The translations under genes were made by a program, and so were the position numbers. From Advenella incenata (GTDB lineage: Bacteria; Pseudomonadota; Gammaproteobacteria; Burkholderiales; Burkholderiaceae_B), in the NCBI RefSeq assembly GCF_004217095.1, contig NZ_SHKO01000002.1, positions 62,001 to 126,000 on the forward strand: a stretch of DNA of 64,000 bases. Direction: 5' to 3'. The notes under the pieces are model-generated. The model saw only the letters and a program-made list of their open reading frames with translations, was not told the DNA's origin and did no database searches. Of this stretch, positions 40,698 through 49,042 are shown one piece after another (within the stretch, counting starts at the first letter, position 1; every line of letters starts with the position of its first letter).

Positions 40698-41477
40698 CTA
40701 CAACGCGATGGTAAAGCCGCCGTCCACGGCCAGCGTCTGGCCTGTGACAAATGAAGCTTCTCGCGAAGCCAGGTAGCACACTGCGTTGGCAATGTCGTCC
40801 GGGCTGCCCCATTTTTGCTGGGGCACGCGGTCAAACAGCCACTGGTTAAACTGCTCGTCGTTTTGCAACGCTTCATTGAACTCCGTGGCAATATAACCGG
40901 GCGCCACCGCATTCACGGTGATGTGATGCGGACTCAGTTCCACGGCCCACTGCCGGGCCAGTGCATGCAGGCCGGCCTTGGCGACGGTGTAGGCGGAAAT
41001 GTCCTTGCGCCCCTGCAGGCCGGTGACTGAGCCGGTCACAATCACCCGCCCGTATTGTTGCTGCACCATATGGGTGGCCAGATGGCGACCCAGCGCCCAT
41101 TGCGCGGTGAGATTGAGCCAGAGCACTTCTTCGAACTTTTCCTGAGGGAAAGTCAGCAGGCTTTCACGATGCTGCATGGCCGCGTTGGCCATGAAAATCT
41201 GGATGGGGCCGTGTTCCTGGATCAGGCGGTCAACGGTGGCAATCGACTGATGGATGTCTGCCGCATCAAAAGGCGCTTCAATAATCTGCAGCCCTGCCTG
41301 GCGCAGGGTGTGCGCGGCCTGCGACACTGTCTGCGCCGATCGGCCATTGATGATGACTCTGGCCCCCTGTTCGGCCAGCGCGCGTGCGCTGGCCAGCCCG
41401 ATACCCCGGCTGGAGCCGGTTACCAATGCAAGCTGTCCGTCCAAAGAGAACCGTGCAGGGCCCTTAGAAATTGACAT
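40698..41477 (-). CDS. Short-chain dehydrogenase/reductase
   Basis: A 259-aa SDR with the cofactor motif TGSSRGIGLA (about 20) and active-site Ser (VTGSVTG), Tyr and Lys (SAYTVAKAG). The usual NNAG is MANAAM here. It resembles gluconate 5-dehydrogenase-type enzymes; the substrate is unknown. The start at 41477 overlaps the BKACE gene by 14 bases, which couples it to the BKACE and 3-hydroxyacyl dehydrogenase upstream and suggests a role in the same pathway. Confidence 0.85.
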   Translation of the reverse strand: MSISKGPARFSLDGQLALVTGSSRGIGLASARALAEQGARVIINGRSAQTVSQAAHTLRQAGLQIIEAPFDAADIHQSIATVDRLIQEHGPIQIFMANAAMQHRESLLTFPQEKFEEVLWLNLTAQWALGRHLATHMVQQQYGRVIVTGSVTGLQGRKDISAYTVAKAGLHALARQWAVELSPHHITVNAVAPGYIATEFNEALQNDEQFNQWLFDRVPQQKWGSPDDIANAVCYLASREASFVTGQTLAVDGGFTIAL

Positions 41478-42405
41478 TGGCCGCACCTTTCAATTGCAGG
41501 ATCTCGCGAGCCTCATCAGGGCTGGCAATCTGCAGATTCAGGCCTTCGAGCACCTGGCGTATTTGTGAGACCTGATCAGCATTGGACTCGGCCAGCCGTT
41601 TCGGTGCAATCCATAACGAGTCTTCCAGACCGACCCGTACATTGGAACCCATGCTCGCCCCCATGGAAGCCAGCGGGATCTGGTTACGCCCCGCACCCAG
41701 GATAGACCATTGGTAATCCTGCCCGAACAGACGGTCCGCCGTGCGGCGCATATGCATCAGGTCTTCCGGATGCGGGCCAATGCCGCCCAGCAGGCCGAAG
41801 ACGGACTGAATGAATGGCGGAGACTTGACCAGACCGCGATCCATGAAGTGGGCCAGATTATACAAATGGCTGATGTCATAGCATTCGAATTCAAAGCGCG
41901 TACCGTTGTCATTGCCCAGTCGCAGGATGGTTTCAATATCCTTGAAGGTATTTTTGAACACCAGGTCGCGGCTTTTTTCCAGATGCTCGCGCTCCCATTC
42001 GTGCTCGAACTCTTTGAAGCGATCCAGCATGGTGTACAGGCCAAAGTTCATGGAACCCATATTCAGGGAGGCCAGCTCGGGCTTGAAGGTCGTGGCCGGA
42101 CGCATGCGTTCTTCCACCGTCATGTGGGGGCTGCCGCCGGTGGTGATATTGATGACCGCGTCGGTTTCTGCCTTGATGCGGGCCAGAAACGGTTTGAAAA
42201 ATTCCGGATCCTGGGTGGGGCGCCCGTCTTTCGGGTCGCGTGCGTGCAAGTGCAGGATGGCGGCGCCGGCGCGGGCTGCGGCGATCGCGTCATCGGCAAT
42301 CTGTTCGGCAGTGACCGGCAGGTGCGCAGACATGCTGGGCGTATGGATCGCGCCGGTGACAGCGCAGGTAATAATGACTTTGTGCGGTTTTTTGCTTGTG
42401 CTCAT
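41464..42405 (-). CDS. Beta-keto acid cleavage enzyme (BKACE, DUF849 family)
   Basis: A 313-aa zinc enzyme of the family of 3-keto-5-aminohexanoate cleavage enzyme. BKACE enzymes transfer an acetyl unit between a beta-keto acid and acetyl-CoA. Metal ligands His52 and His54 (LHLHARD) and Glu261, with Arg257 (NVRVGLEDS), fit the described active site. The substrate of each member varies and is not predictable here. The neighbouring hydroxy-acid dehydrogenase probably makes its keto-acid substrate. Confidence 0.9.
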   Translation of the reverse strand: MSTSKKPHKVIITCAVTGAIHTPSMSAHLPVTAEQIADDAIAAARAGAAILHLHARDPKDGRPTQDPEFFKPFLARIKAETDAVINITTGGSPHMTVEERMRPATTFKPELASLNMGSMNFGLYTMLDRFKEFEHEWEREHLEKSRDLVFKNTFKDIETILRLGNDNGTRFEFECYDISHLYNLAHFMDRGLVKSPPFIQSVFGLLGGIGPHPEDLMHMRRTADRLFGQDYQWSILGAGRNQIPLASMGASMGSNVRVGLEDSLWIAPKRLAESNADQVSQIRQVLEGLNLQIASPDEAREILQLKGAANVNF

Positions 42406-42496
42406 AACATGTTATCCAGGTTCATAAAATAAGTGGCGGTAGTGGCAGTGCGCTGCCGGGGCGGCGGGACAGGGCTTGTGGGCGATCGGTACCGGG

Positions 42497-43474
42497 TCAG
42501 TGGGTGTCCTGCATGTCGGTGTCGTTGTGGTTGTCGCTGGCATGCTGCTTGTGGGCGGCCAGCGCCATCAGACGCTGATCGCGCCAGGCACGGCGTGCGG
42601 CCAGTTCTGTTTCCGGCAGGTCGGCCCGGCGAGCCGTGGTGACATTGTCGATCAGTTCGCCCGACCAGGGCCGGGTATCGACCTGGGTTTTGGCCAGTTC
42701 CTGATACAGTGGCCCGTAGCGTTGGGCATAGTCGCGGATGCCCTGGGGGGCGTTCAGATCGATGGTCTCGAACGGCCCCATGAACGACCAGCGCAGCCCC
42801 AGGCCATCACTGACCGTGGTGTCCAGATCCTCCACCGAGACATAACCCTGTTCGACCAGCCGGAAGGCTTCGCGCAACAGCGCGCCCTGCAGCCGGTTCA
42901 GGATGAAACCGTCAATTTCCTGCAACACCGTGACCGGCTTTTGTTTCACAGCATCCATGATGGCACGGGCACGCCCGAGCGTTTGCTCGCTGGTCCACGG
43001 CGCGCCGCACAGTTCCACCACGGGAATCAGGGAGGGCGGATTGACCGGGTGGGCAACCAGACAGCGGGCGCGACCGGCCAGCTTCTCGGTAAACGCCGAG
43101 GCAGGAATACCTGAAGTGGAGCTGGCCAGGATGGCCTCTGGCGGGGCGGCGGCATCCAGCCGGGCGAAAATATCCAGTTTGATGTCCAGCACTTCGGGCA
43201 GGTTCTCCTGCACATAGCCGGTATCGGCAACCGCCGCTTCCAGGCTGTCCGCGACCCGAATGCGCGCCATGGCGCCGGGCACATCGTCGACCAGGCCGTA
43301 TTGGGCCAGCGTCTGCATTTGCTGCTCGATCAGCGTTACCGCCTGCTGGGCAGCCTGGGCATTACCGTCCCATAGGGTTGTTATGCAACCGGCGCGGGCA
43401 AAGACAACCGCCCAGGCCTGGCCGATCAGGCCGGTGCCGATAATACTGACTGAAGCAAGGGTAGGGGCATTCAC
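42497..43474 (-). CDS. 3-hydroxyacyl-CoA/L-gulonate 3-dehydrogenase-type oxidoreductase
   Basis: A 325-aa NAD-dependent enzyme. GTGLIG (13-18) is the NAD site, and the catalytic His142 and Glu154 lie in AHPVNPP and VVELCG. The sequence is nearest to lambda-crystallin/L-gulonate 3-dehydrogenase and carnitine dehydrogenase, which oxidise free beta-hydroxy acids to beta-keto acids. I start it at GTG 43474; the longer frame upstream overlaps nothing conserved. The product would be a substrate for the BKACE next to it. Confidence 0.88.
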   Translation of the reverse strand: MNAPTLASVSIIGTGLIGQAWAVVFARAGCITTLWDGNAQAAQQAVTLIEQQMQTLAQYGLVDDVPGAMARIRVADSLEAAVADTGYVQENLPEVLDIKLDIFARLDAAAPPEAILASSTSGIPASAFTEKLAGRARCLVAHPVNPPSLIPVVELCGAPWTSEQTLGRARAIMDAVKQKPVTVLQEIDGFILNRLQGALLREAFRLVEQGYVSVEDLDTTVSDGLGLRWSFMGPFETIDLNAPQGIRDYAQRYGPLYQELAKTQVDTRPWSGELIDNVTTARRADLPETELAARRAWRDQRLMALAAHKQHASDNHNDTDMQDTH

Positions 43475-43577
43475 AATGACAGGGTTTCCGCAAGAAGTGG
43501 GGGCAAGGCATGGGTCACGTCGGGGACGGACCGTGGCAATACCGGATTGCCCCCGTGATGGTATATAAAGGCCGCGC

Positions 43578-44783
43578 TTACAACTTGCACGCGGACGATT
43601 CGGACTCAGGGCCGTAGGCCTCGTCACCCGGGATGGTGGCGGACACTTTGAAGTAATCCCACTCACCTTTGGACTCGGACGGCTTCTTGACCTCGTACAG
43701 GAACATGTCGTGCACCAGCAGGCCGTTAGATCGCACTTTGCCGTTCTTGATATAAAAATCGGCAATCGGATTTGATTTGAACCAGTCCATGATGGTCTTG
43801 CCATCGTCGGTGCCGCTGGCGGCGACCGCTTTCAGGTAGGTTTTGACCGCCGAGTAGTCGCCGCCCTGGTTGAAGGTAGGCATGGCGCGGTGTTTTTTCA
43901 TGAACGCTTGTGACCAAATGCGAGAGGCTTCGTCCTGATCCCAATACCAGGGAGCGGTGCGGTACATGCCCTGTGTTGGTTCCAGTCCCAGTGCGTGAAT
44001 GTCGCTGATGTACACCTGCAGGCCGGCCAGCCGCATGCTGGAGGTCACGCCAAAGTCGTTGGCTGCCTTGACCGCCGAGATGAAGTCATTACCCGAATTG
44101 GCCAGGCCCAGGATTTTGGCGCCCGAGGACTGGGCCTGCAACATGTAGGACGAGAAGTCGGCGGTGCTCAGCGGCACTTTGACGCTGCCCATGACTTTGC
44201 CGCCCGACTGGCTGACCACTTCCGATGCGGTTTTCTGCAGTGCGTGGCCAAATGCATAATCTGCGGTAATGAAGAACCAGTCTTTGCCGCCCTGCTTAAG
44301 GACGGCGGATGCCACGCCATAGGCCGTGGCCCGGGTATTGTAGGCATAGTGCACGGTATACGGGGTGCAGTATTCGTTGGTGATGGCGGTGGCGCCGGCG
44401 CCCACGGAAATGAGCGGAATATGTTTTTCGGCTGCTACGGTAGCGATGGCCAGCGTGGTGGCAGAATTGGTGCCGCCAATGATGACGTCGATTTTATTCT
44501 GGTCGATCCATGCGCGCGCCTTGGAGGCCGCCAGATCGGCGCGGTTCTGGTGATCGGCCGTCACGAGCGTGATTTTGTTGCCATCAATGGCGCCGCCAAC
44601 CTCGTCAATCGCCATCTGGATGGCCACGGTGCCGCCTGGGCCATCGGTATCGGCGTACACGCCGGACATATCGGTAATAAAGCCGATCCGGATTTCCTTG
44701 TCCGATATTGCAGCGGCGGCATGCGCCAGCGGGGCAGCTGCCAGCGCGCAGCACCCGGCAAGCACTAATGTTGTTGATTTCAT
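43578..44783 (-). CDS. ABC-transporter substrate-binding protein, branched-chain amino acid type
   Basis: A 401-aa periplasmic binding protein (Peripla_BP_6 type) with a signal peptide ending in AHA (about 20-23), and the start of the mature fold at EIRIGFITDMSGVYAD. No permease or ATPase gene is nearby, so it is an orphan receptor that would use a transporter encoded elsewhere. Such proteins in Alcaligenaceae bind aromatic or organic acids; its position suggests the substrate of the BKACE pathway. A TGTGATCACA site lies 65 bases upstream. Confidence 0.92.
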   Translation of the reverse strand: MKSTTLVLAGCCALAAAPLAHAAAAISDKEIRIGFITDMSGVYADTDGPGGTVAIQMAIDEVGGAIDGNKITLVTADHQNRADLAASKARAWIDQNKIDVIIGGTNSATTLAIATVAAEKHIPLISVGAGATAITNEYCTPYTVHYAYNTRATAYGVASAVLKQGGKDWFFITADYAFGHALQKTASEVVSQSGGKVMGSVKVPLSTADFSSYMLQAQSSGAKILGLANSGNDFISAVKAANDFGVTSSMRLAGLQVYISDIHALGLEPTQGMYRTAPWYWDQDEASRIWSQAFMKKHRAMPTFNQGGDYSAVKTYLKAVAASGTDDGKTIMDWFKSNPIADFYIKNGKVRSNGLLVHDMFLYEVKKPSESKGEWDYFKVSATIPGDEAYGPESESSACKL

Positions 44784-44847
44784 CCTGTCTCCTATACACT
44801 GCGGTTGCAGAAGTATGTTGTTGTTGATATAAGTAAACTATAACAAC

Positions 44848-44857
44848 TGTGATCACA
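44848..44857. promoter_or_regulatory. TGTGATCACA palindrome, likely GntR operator (site 1)
   Basis: A perfect palindrome CTGTGATCACAG (44847-44858) lies in the 100-base gap between the binding-protein gene and the divergent GntR gene, 26 bases before the GntR start. The same ten-base core occurs at 46500-46509. GntR/FadR-type proteins bind short palindromes of this kind, so self-control and control of the receptor gene are inferred. Confidence 0.6.
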
Positions 44858-44883
44858 GAAGAAACCTTGGTAATTACCCTTAT

Positions 44884-45600
44884 ATGAAAAACGAGAGAGA
44901 AGGCACGGCCAGTCGGCAGACCCTGAGCGCATCGGTTCTGGAACAAATAAAGCAGATGCTGTGGAGTGGCAGGGTCATGCCCGGAGAGCAGTTGTCGATC
45001 CGTAAAACCGCCGAGGCGCTGGGTGTGAGCATGATGCCGGTGCGCGATGCTTTTTCCCGGCTGGTGGCCGATCATGCGCTGGAAGTGACGCCGAACCGCT
45101 CGGTGCGGGTTCCTGTCCTGAGTGTGAGAACTTTTACGGAAATTACCCGGATTCGTTTTGAAATCGAGGGGATGGCCGTGGCCGAAGCAGCGGGAAAGGC
45201 CAGTGCGTCGCTGCTATCGGACATTGCGCTGATCAATGACACGCTGTCCCGGGAAATGGCCAAGCCGCAGGCCGATACGCAGGAACTGGTCAGCTTAAAT
45301 CAGCAGTTTCACTTTGCCATTTACGAGGCGGCCGCCATGCCGGTGCTGTTTCAGATGATAGAGAGCATGTGGCTGCGTATCGGCCCCATTCTGAACTTTG
45401 ACCTGCGCCAGGGCTCGCCTCGTACCCGGGAGCAGGTGGCCGTGGCGCATCACCGGGCCATGATCGATGCGTTGCAGCGTGGCGATGCCCAGGCTGCCCG
45501 CCTGGCTGTGGTTGCCGATATCCGCGAGGCATTTGAACATATGACAACACGCATGCCCAGCCTGTTTCTGCCGCCCGATGGCAGCGGCCCTGGTCGCTGA
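44884..45600 (+). CDS. GntR-family (FadR/FCD) transcriptional regulator
   Basis: A 238-aa regulator with an N-terminal winged helix-turn-helix (about 15-80, LSIRKTAEALGVSMMPVRDAFSRL) and an alpha-helical FCD ligand-binding domain. FCD proteins usually sense organic acids through a metal-bound site. It is divergent from the receptor gene and convergent with the second SDR, and probably controls the whole set. Confidence 0.93.
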   Translation: MKNEREGTASRQTLSASVLEQIKQMLWSGRVMPGEQLSIRKTAEALGVSMMPVRDAFSRLVADHALEVTPNRSVRVPVLSVRTFTEITRIRFEIEGMAVAEAAGKASASLLSDIALINDTLSREMAKPQADTQELVSLNQQFHFAIYEAAAMPVLFQMIESMWLRIGPILNFDLRQGSPRTREQVAVAHHRAMIDALQRGDAQAARLAVVADIREAFEHMTTRMPSLFLPPDGSGPGR

Positions 45601-45654
45601 GGAGTGATGCGGGGACGTGCTGATGCAAGAACCGTTGAGCAAAGCCCCGCAGGA

Positions 45655-46425
45655 TCAAAACAGTTTTTCGGTATGGCCATCCACGGCCAGCGCCTGCCCT
45701 GAAATATTCAGGGCCAGATCACTGCATACGAAGAGCGCCTGATTGGCGATATCGTCTGCCGTGACCATGGTATGCATGGCCGACTGGGCTTTGTACGTAT
45801 CTTCCACCTCGGCGTGGGGCTTGCCCAGCATCTTGGCTTTGGCGCTGATGACCTGCTGAATGCGCGGGCCGTCTACTGCTCCTGGGCAAATCGCATTGAC
45901 GCGGATGCCGTCGGGACCAAGTTCATTGGCCAGGGACCGGGTAAAGCCGATCACTGCCCATTTGGAAGCCGAATAGGGCGTGCGGCCGGCAAAGCCCAGG
46001 CGGCCCGCAGCCGATGACAGATTGACAATGGCCGGATGCGTCCCCTTGCGCAAATGCGGCAACGCGTTCTGCACATAAAGAAACTGGCCGGTGATATTGA
46101 TGCGCAGGGTATTTTCCCATTCTGCCAGCGTGATATCCTCTACCGGCCCGGTCGGACCGGCAATTCCGGCGTTGTTGATCAGAATATCCAGTCCGCCCAG
46201 CGCTTGTACCGCCTGCTCCACGCTGCGCACGACATCGCGCTCGTTGCCCGCGTCCGCCGTGACGGCATGCACTTGCGGCAATTGCGACTTCAATGTCTTG
46301 AGCGCAGACTCATTGATATCGGTGACAAACACCGCCGCGCCTGCCTTGGTGAAAACATGTGCCATGGCCAGCCCGATGCCGCTGCCGCCGGCTGTGATCA
46401 ATACCCGTCGTCCCTGCAAATTCAT
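45655..46425 (-). CDS. Short-chain dehydrogenase/reductase (second)
   Basis: A 256-aa SDR with TAGGSGIGLA near residue 12, NNAG near 88, and Ser (NLSSAAG), Tyr and Lys (YSASKWAV). It resembles 3-hydroxyacid or sugar-acid dehydrogenases. The promoter region carries the same TGTGATCACA palindrome as the GntR promoter, so it probably belongs to the same regulon although it is on its own. Confidence 0.88.
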   Translation of the reverse strand: MNLQGRRVLITAGGSGIGLAMAHVFTKAGAAVFVTDINESALKTLKSQLPQVHAVTADAGNERDVVRSVEQAVQALGGLDILINNAGIAGPTGPVEDITLAEWENTLRINITGQFLYVQNALPHLRKGTHPAIVNLSSAAGRLGFAGRTPYSASKWAVIGFTRSLANELGPDGIRVNAICPGAVDGPRIQQVISAKAKMLGKPHAEVEDTYKAQSAMHTMVTADDIANQALFVCSDLALNISGQALAVDGHTEKLF

Positions 46426-46729
46426 ATATGTCTCCTGGTTATGGTGATAATTGTCACTTTATGCCGAGTATCATAACTGGCGCAGCGAAAATATAAAAGT
46501 GTGATCACAGTAACTGCTGGTAAAAATGTCAGGGCTGTGGTGCAGATCAGTCGGTTACGATATGCGGCGACAGGGCTTTAGCAAGGCCACTATACGGTCA
46601 TGGCCAGGTCTCGGATCTGGCGGTTTTTGCGGTTACAATGAACTGTCGTCAAAAACGCCCAATCAGAGATTGCAGGCGCCGGTCCTATCTGTCGCGGCGC
46701 CGGTTGCAATCGTCAGGAGAAACAGTCAA
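46426..46729. other. Divergent gap between SDR and arginase (304 bases)
   Basis: It contains the second TGTGATCACA palindrome and, nearer arginase, the -10-like TTACAAT at 46633-46639. The arginase frame runs open to 46526, but no start or ribosome-binding site supports that extension. No other gene is seen. Confidence 0.5.
46500..46509. promoter_or_regulatory. TGTGATCACA palindrome, likely GntR operator (site 2)
   Basis: The identical ten-base core as at 44848-44857, 75 bases upstream of the SDR start at 46425. Two exact copies in two nearby promoters, next to a GntR gene, support a shared regulator. Confidence 0.6.
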
Positions 46730-47680
46730 GTGCAGGACATACGCAAGCAAGTGAGTCTGGTCGGAGTGCCGACCGATGTCGGCGCGGGCCATCGCGGCTC
46801 CAGTATGGGCCCGGAAGCCATTCGGGTCGCGGGTATCACGCAAACGCTGGAGCAATTGGGTATCGCAGTGCGAGATTGCGGGAATCTGAATGGTCCGCCC
46901 AATCCCTGGTTGCCGCCGCAGGCAGGTTACCGGCATCTGGAACAGGTTATCGCCTGGAACCAGCTGGCCCACGATGCGCTCTATGCGGAGCTTTGCCAGG
47001 GGCGGTTCCCCATCATGCTGGGCGGCGACCACTGCCTTGGGGTGGGGTCGATCGCTGCCGTATCGCGCTATTGCCGGGAACAGGGCCGCAAACTGCGGGT
47101 GCTGTGGCTGGACGCGCACACTGACTTCAATACTGCTGATCTGACTCCCAGCGGCAATATCCATGGCATGCCGGTAGCGTGCCTGTTTGGTCACGGGCCG
47201 CGCGAACTGGTGCAGATGGCTGGCCAGGTGCCGGCATTGCAGGCCGATATGCTGCGCCAGATCGGTATTCGCAGTGTGGACGAGGGTGAGAAAGCATTCA
47301 TTCATCAGCAGGGCATAGAAGTATTCGACATGCGTTTCATTGACGAGCATGGCATGCGTCATACCATGGAACAGGCCTTGCACGGGCTGGATGAAAATAC
47401 CCATTTGCATGTGAGCTTCGATGTGGACTTCCTTGATCCGGATATTGCGCCCGGCGTAGGCACCACCGTGCGCGGCGGGCCCAATTATCGGGAAGCGCAG
47501 CTGTGCATGGAGATGATTGCCGATACCGAATGCATGGCTTCGCTCGATATTGTCGAACTGAACCCGGCGCTGGATGTCCGCAATCAGACCGCCGAAGTGG
47601 CGCTGGATCTGGTGCGCAGCCTGTTCGGACAAAGCACGTTGGTGCGTCCTAAACATAAAAACGGTTCTGGCAGACAATAA
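46730..47680 (+). CDS. rocF: Arginase
   Basis: A 316-aa manganese enzyme of the ureohydrolase family, which splits arginine to ornithine and urea. The metal ligands are visible: His101 (GGDH), Asp128, His130 and Asp132 (WLDAHTDFN), and Asp231 and Asp233 (SFDVDFLDP). The RocF-like N-terminus favours arginase over agmatinase, though agmatinase is not excluded. I start at GTG 46730, nine bases after CAGGAGA. The TAA stop shares its last base with the ATG of the PACE gene. Confidence 0.9.
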   Translation: MQDIRKQVSLVGVPTDVGAGHRGSSMGPEAIRVAGITQTLEQLGIAVRDCGNLNGPPNPWLPPQAGYRHLEQVIAWNQLAHDALYAELCQGRFPIMLGGDHCLGVGSIAAVSRYCREQGRKLRVLWLDAHTDFNTADLTPSGNIHGMPVACLFGHGPRELVQMAGQVPALQADMLRQIGIRSVDEGEKAFIHQQGIEVFDMRFIDEHGMRHTMEQALHGLDENTHLHVSFDVDFLDPDIAPGVGTTVRGGPNYREAQLCMEMIADTECMASLDIVELNPALDVRNQTAEVALDLVRSLFGQSTLVRPKHKNGSGRQ

Positions 47681-48138
47681 TGCAACAAACAACAACGAGT
47701 CAGGAAAAGACCAAGACGGTTCTTGAGCGTTTCCTGCACGCCCTTATTTTTGAAGTGCTGGCCATTGGGCTATCGGCCCCACTGGCCGCCTTGCTGTCGG
47801 GCCATTCTATGACTGACATGGGGGTGGTGACGGTTGTAATCGCCATTATGGCGCTGATCTGGAACATGGTTTACAACGCCATGTTCGATCGCTTTCTGGC
47901 GGCAAGCGGAAAAAGCAAGACCCTGATCATGCGTATCTGGCACAGCATCGGGTTTGAACTTGGCCTGCTGGTCATGGCTATTCCATTTGTGATGTGGTGG
48001 CTGAATATCGGCTTGTGGGAAGCACTGGTGCTGGATATCGGGCTAATCCTGTTCTATCTGCCTTACGCGTATATCTACAATCTGGTTTATGACACGCTGC
48101 GCAGCCGCTACTGGGGGCGGCGCGTGCAGCAATGCTGA
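47680..48138 (+). CDS. PACE-family multidrug/diamine efflux transporter
   Basis: A 152-aa inner-membrane protein with four helices arranged as two repeated pairs (about 20-42, 46-66, 84-104, 112-132). Both repeats start with a helix containing a conserved glutamate or histidine: FLHALIFEVLAIG and HSIGFELGLLVMA, the hallmark of PACE pumps such as AceI. AceI exports chlorhexidine and, as physiological substrates, putrescine and cadaverine. It is translationally coupled to arginase (TAATG). Confidence 0.9.
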   Translation: MQQTTTSQEKTKTVLERFLHALIFEVLAIGLSAPLAALLSGHSMTDMGVVTVVIAIMALIWNMVYNAMFDRFLAASGKSKTLIMRIWHSIGFELGLLVMAIPFVMWWLNIGLWEALVLDIGLILFYLPYAYIYNLVYDTLRSRYWGRRVQQC

Positions 48139-48340
48139 CCTGATATTTGATCGCGGGTATTGCGGCCCCTTCGCGCCAGTCGCCGCTGGCGCCCTGCTGG
48201 ACAGGTACGAGATACGACCACGACCTACACACACTTGTCCAAGCGGCAGGTCCCATGAGGCCCTTGCAACTTGTGTTGCCCTGTTGTCCGCCGTTGCGCC
48301 GCCGGTCCGGTGAAGTTGTTACTCGTCGTGTGTTGCAGCG

Positions 48341-48913
48341 TTATCTTGCATTGTCATTTTCTACCGCTTGCTGCTGCCAGACGGCGCCCGCTTTCAGGGC
48401 GCGCTGGTAAGCCGGGCAGTCTTCATCATGCGCCCCAGGCAGATAGCCGATACTCATCAGAAAAGAACCCACGATTTCCCCGCCCGTGAATTTGAATGTC
48501 TTGCGAAACAAACGTACCCATTGATCCTTGCTCATGGGGTGATGCTGTTGCAGCCAGGCCTTGAATGAGCCATGCTCCTGCTGCAGCGATTGCACAACCT
48601 GGGCGTTGTGAATGGCCGCGTTTACTTTCAGCCGGTTGCGAACGATGCCCGCATCGGCCAGCAGCCGCTGGCGATCGGCATCATCGTAGGCGGCAACGGT
48701 ATCAATATCAAAGTTGTCGTAGGCCTGCAAAAAGCTCGCTTCCTTGTTCAGAATGGTTGACCATGACAGGCCCGCCTGATTGATTTCCAGCACCAGCCGG
48801 CCAAACAGCTCGTTATCATCTTCCACCGGAAAGCCATAGCGCTGGTCGTGATAGTGTTTATGGGCGGAGGCAGTCTCTGGCGGCAATTGGGCAACGAATA
48901 CGCAGTAGCTCAT
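48341..48913 (-). CDS. tag: DNA-3-methyladenine glycosylase I
   Basis: A 190-aa base-excision repair enzyme removing 3-methyladenine. The zinc-snap ligands match: Cys4, His22 (YHDQRYG), His162 and Cys166 (GAHDEDC). The base-pocket Glu43 and Trp51 (EINQAGLSW) are in place. It is a stand-alone gene; no RBS stronger than AGGAAACATC is seen. Confidence 0.9.
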   Translation of the reverse strand: MSYCVFVAQLPPETASAHKHYHDQRYGFPVEDDNELFGRLVLEINQAGLSWSTILNKEASFLQAYDNFDIDTVAAYDDADRQRLLADAGIVRNRLKVNAAIHNAQVVQSLQQEHGSFKAWLQQHHPMSKDQWVRLFRKTFKFTGGEIVGSFLMSIGYLPGAHDEDCPAYQRALKAGAVWQQQAVENDNAR

Positions 48914-49042
48914 GATGTTTCCTGATCAGGCAAAAAGGGCAGTAGAAAACCGCAAGGGTCTGCTACCATTCTGCATTATTCTACCTCCTGGACTGACCCG
49001 CAGTAACCGGCCATGTTGTCCGGCTTGCGACCTACCGCCATC

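Noticed and set aside
41464-43474. Carnitine degradation (carnitine dehydrogenase plus dehydrocarnitine cleavage)
   Set aside because: The dehydrogenase is closer to the lambda-crystallin type, there is no thioesterase gene between, and the receptor is not a betaine/carnitine type. Not fully excluded.
44847-44858. TGTGATCACA as a CRP site
   Set aside because: CRP needs six bases between TGTGA and TCACA; here the half-sites meet directly. The GntR gene beside it is a better explanation.
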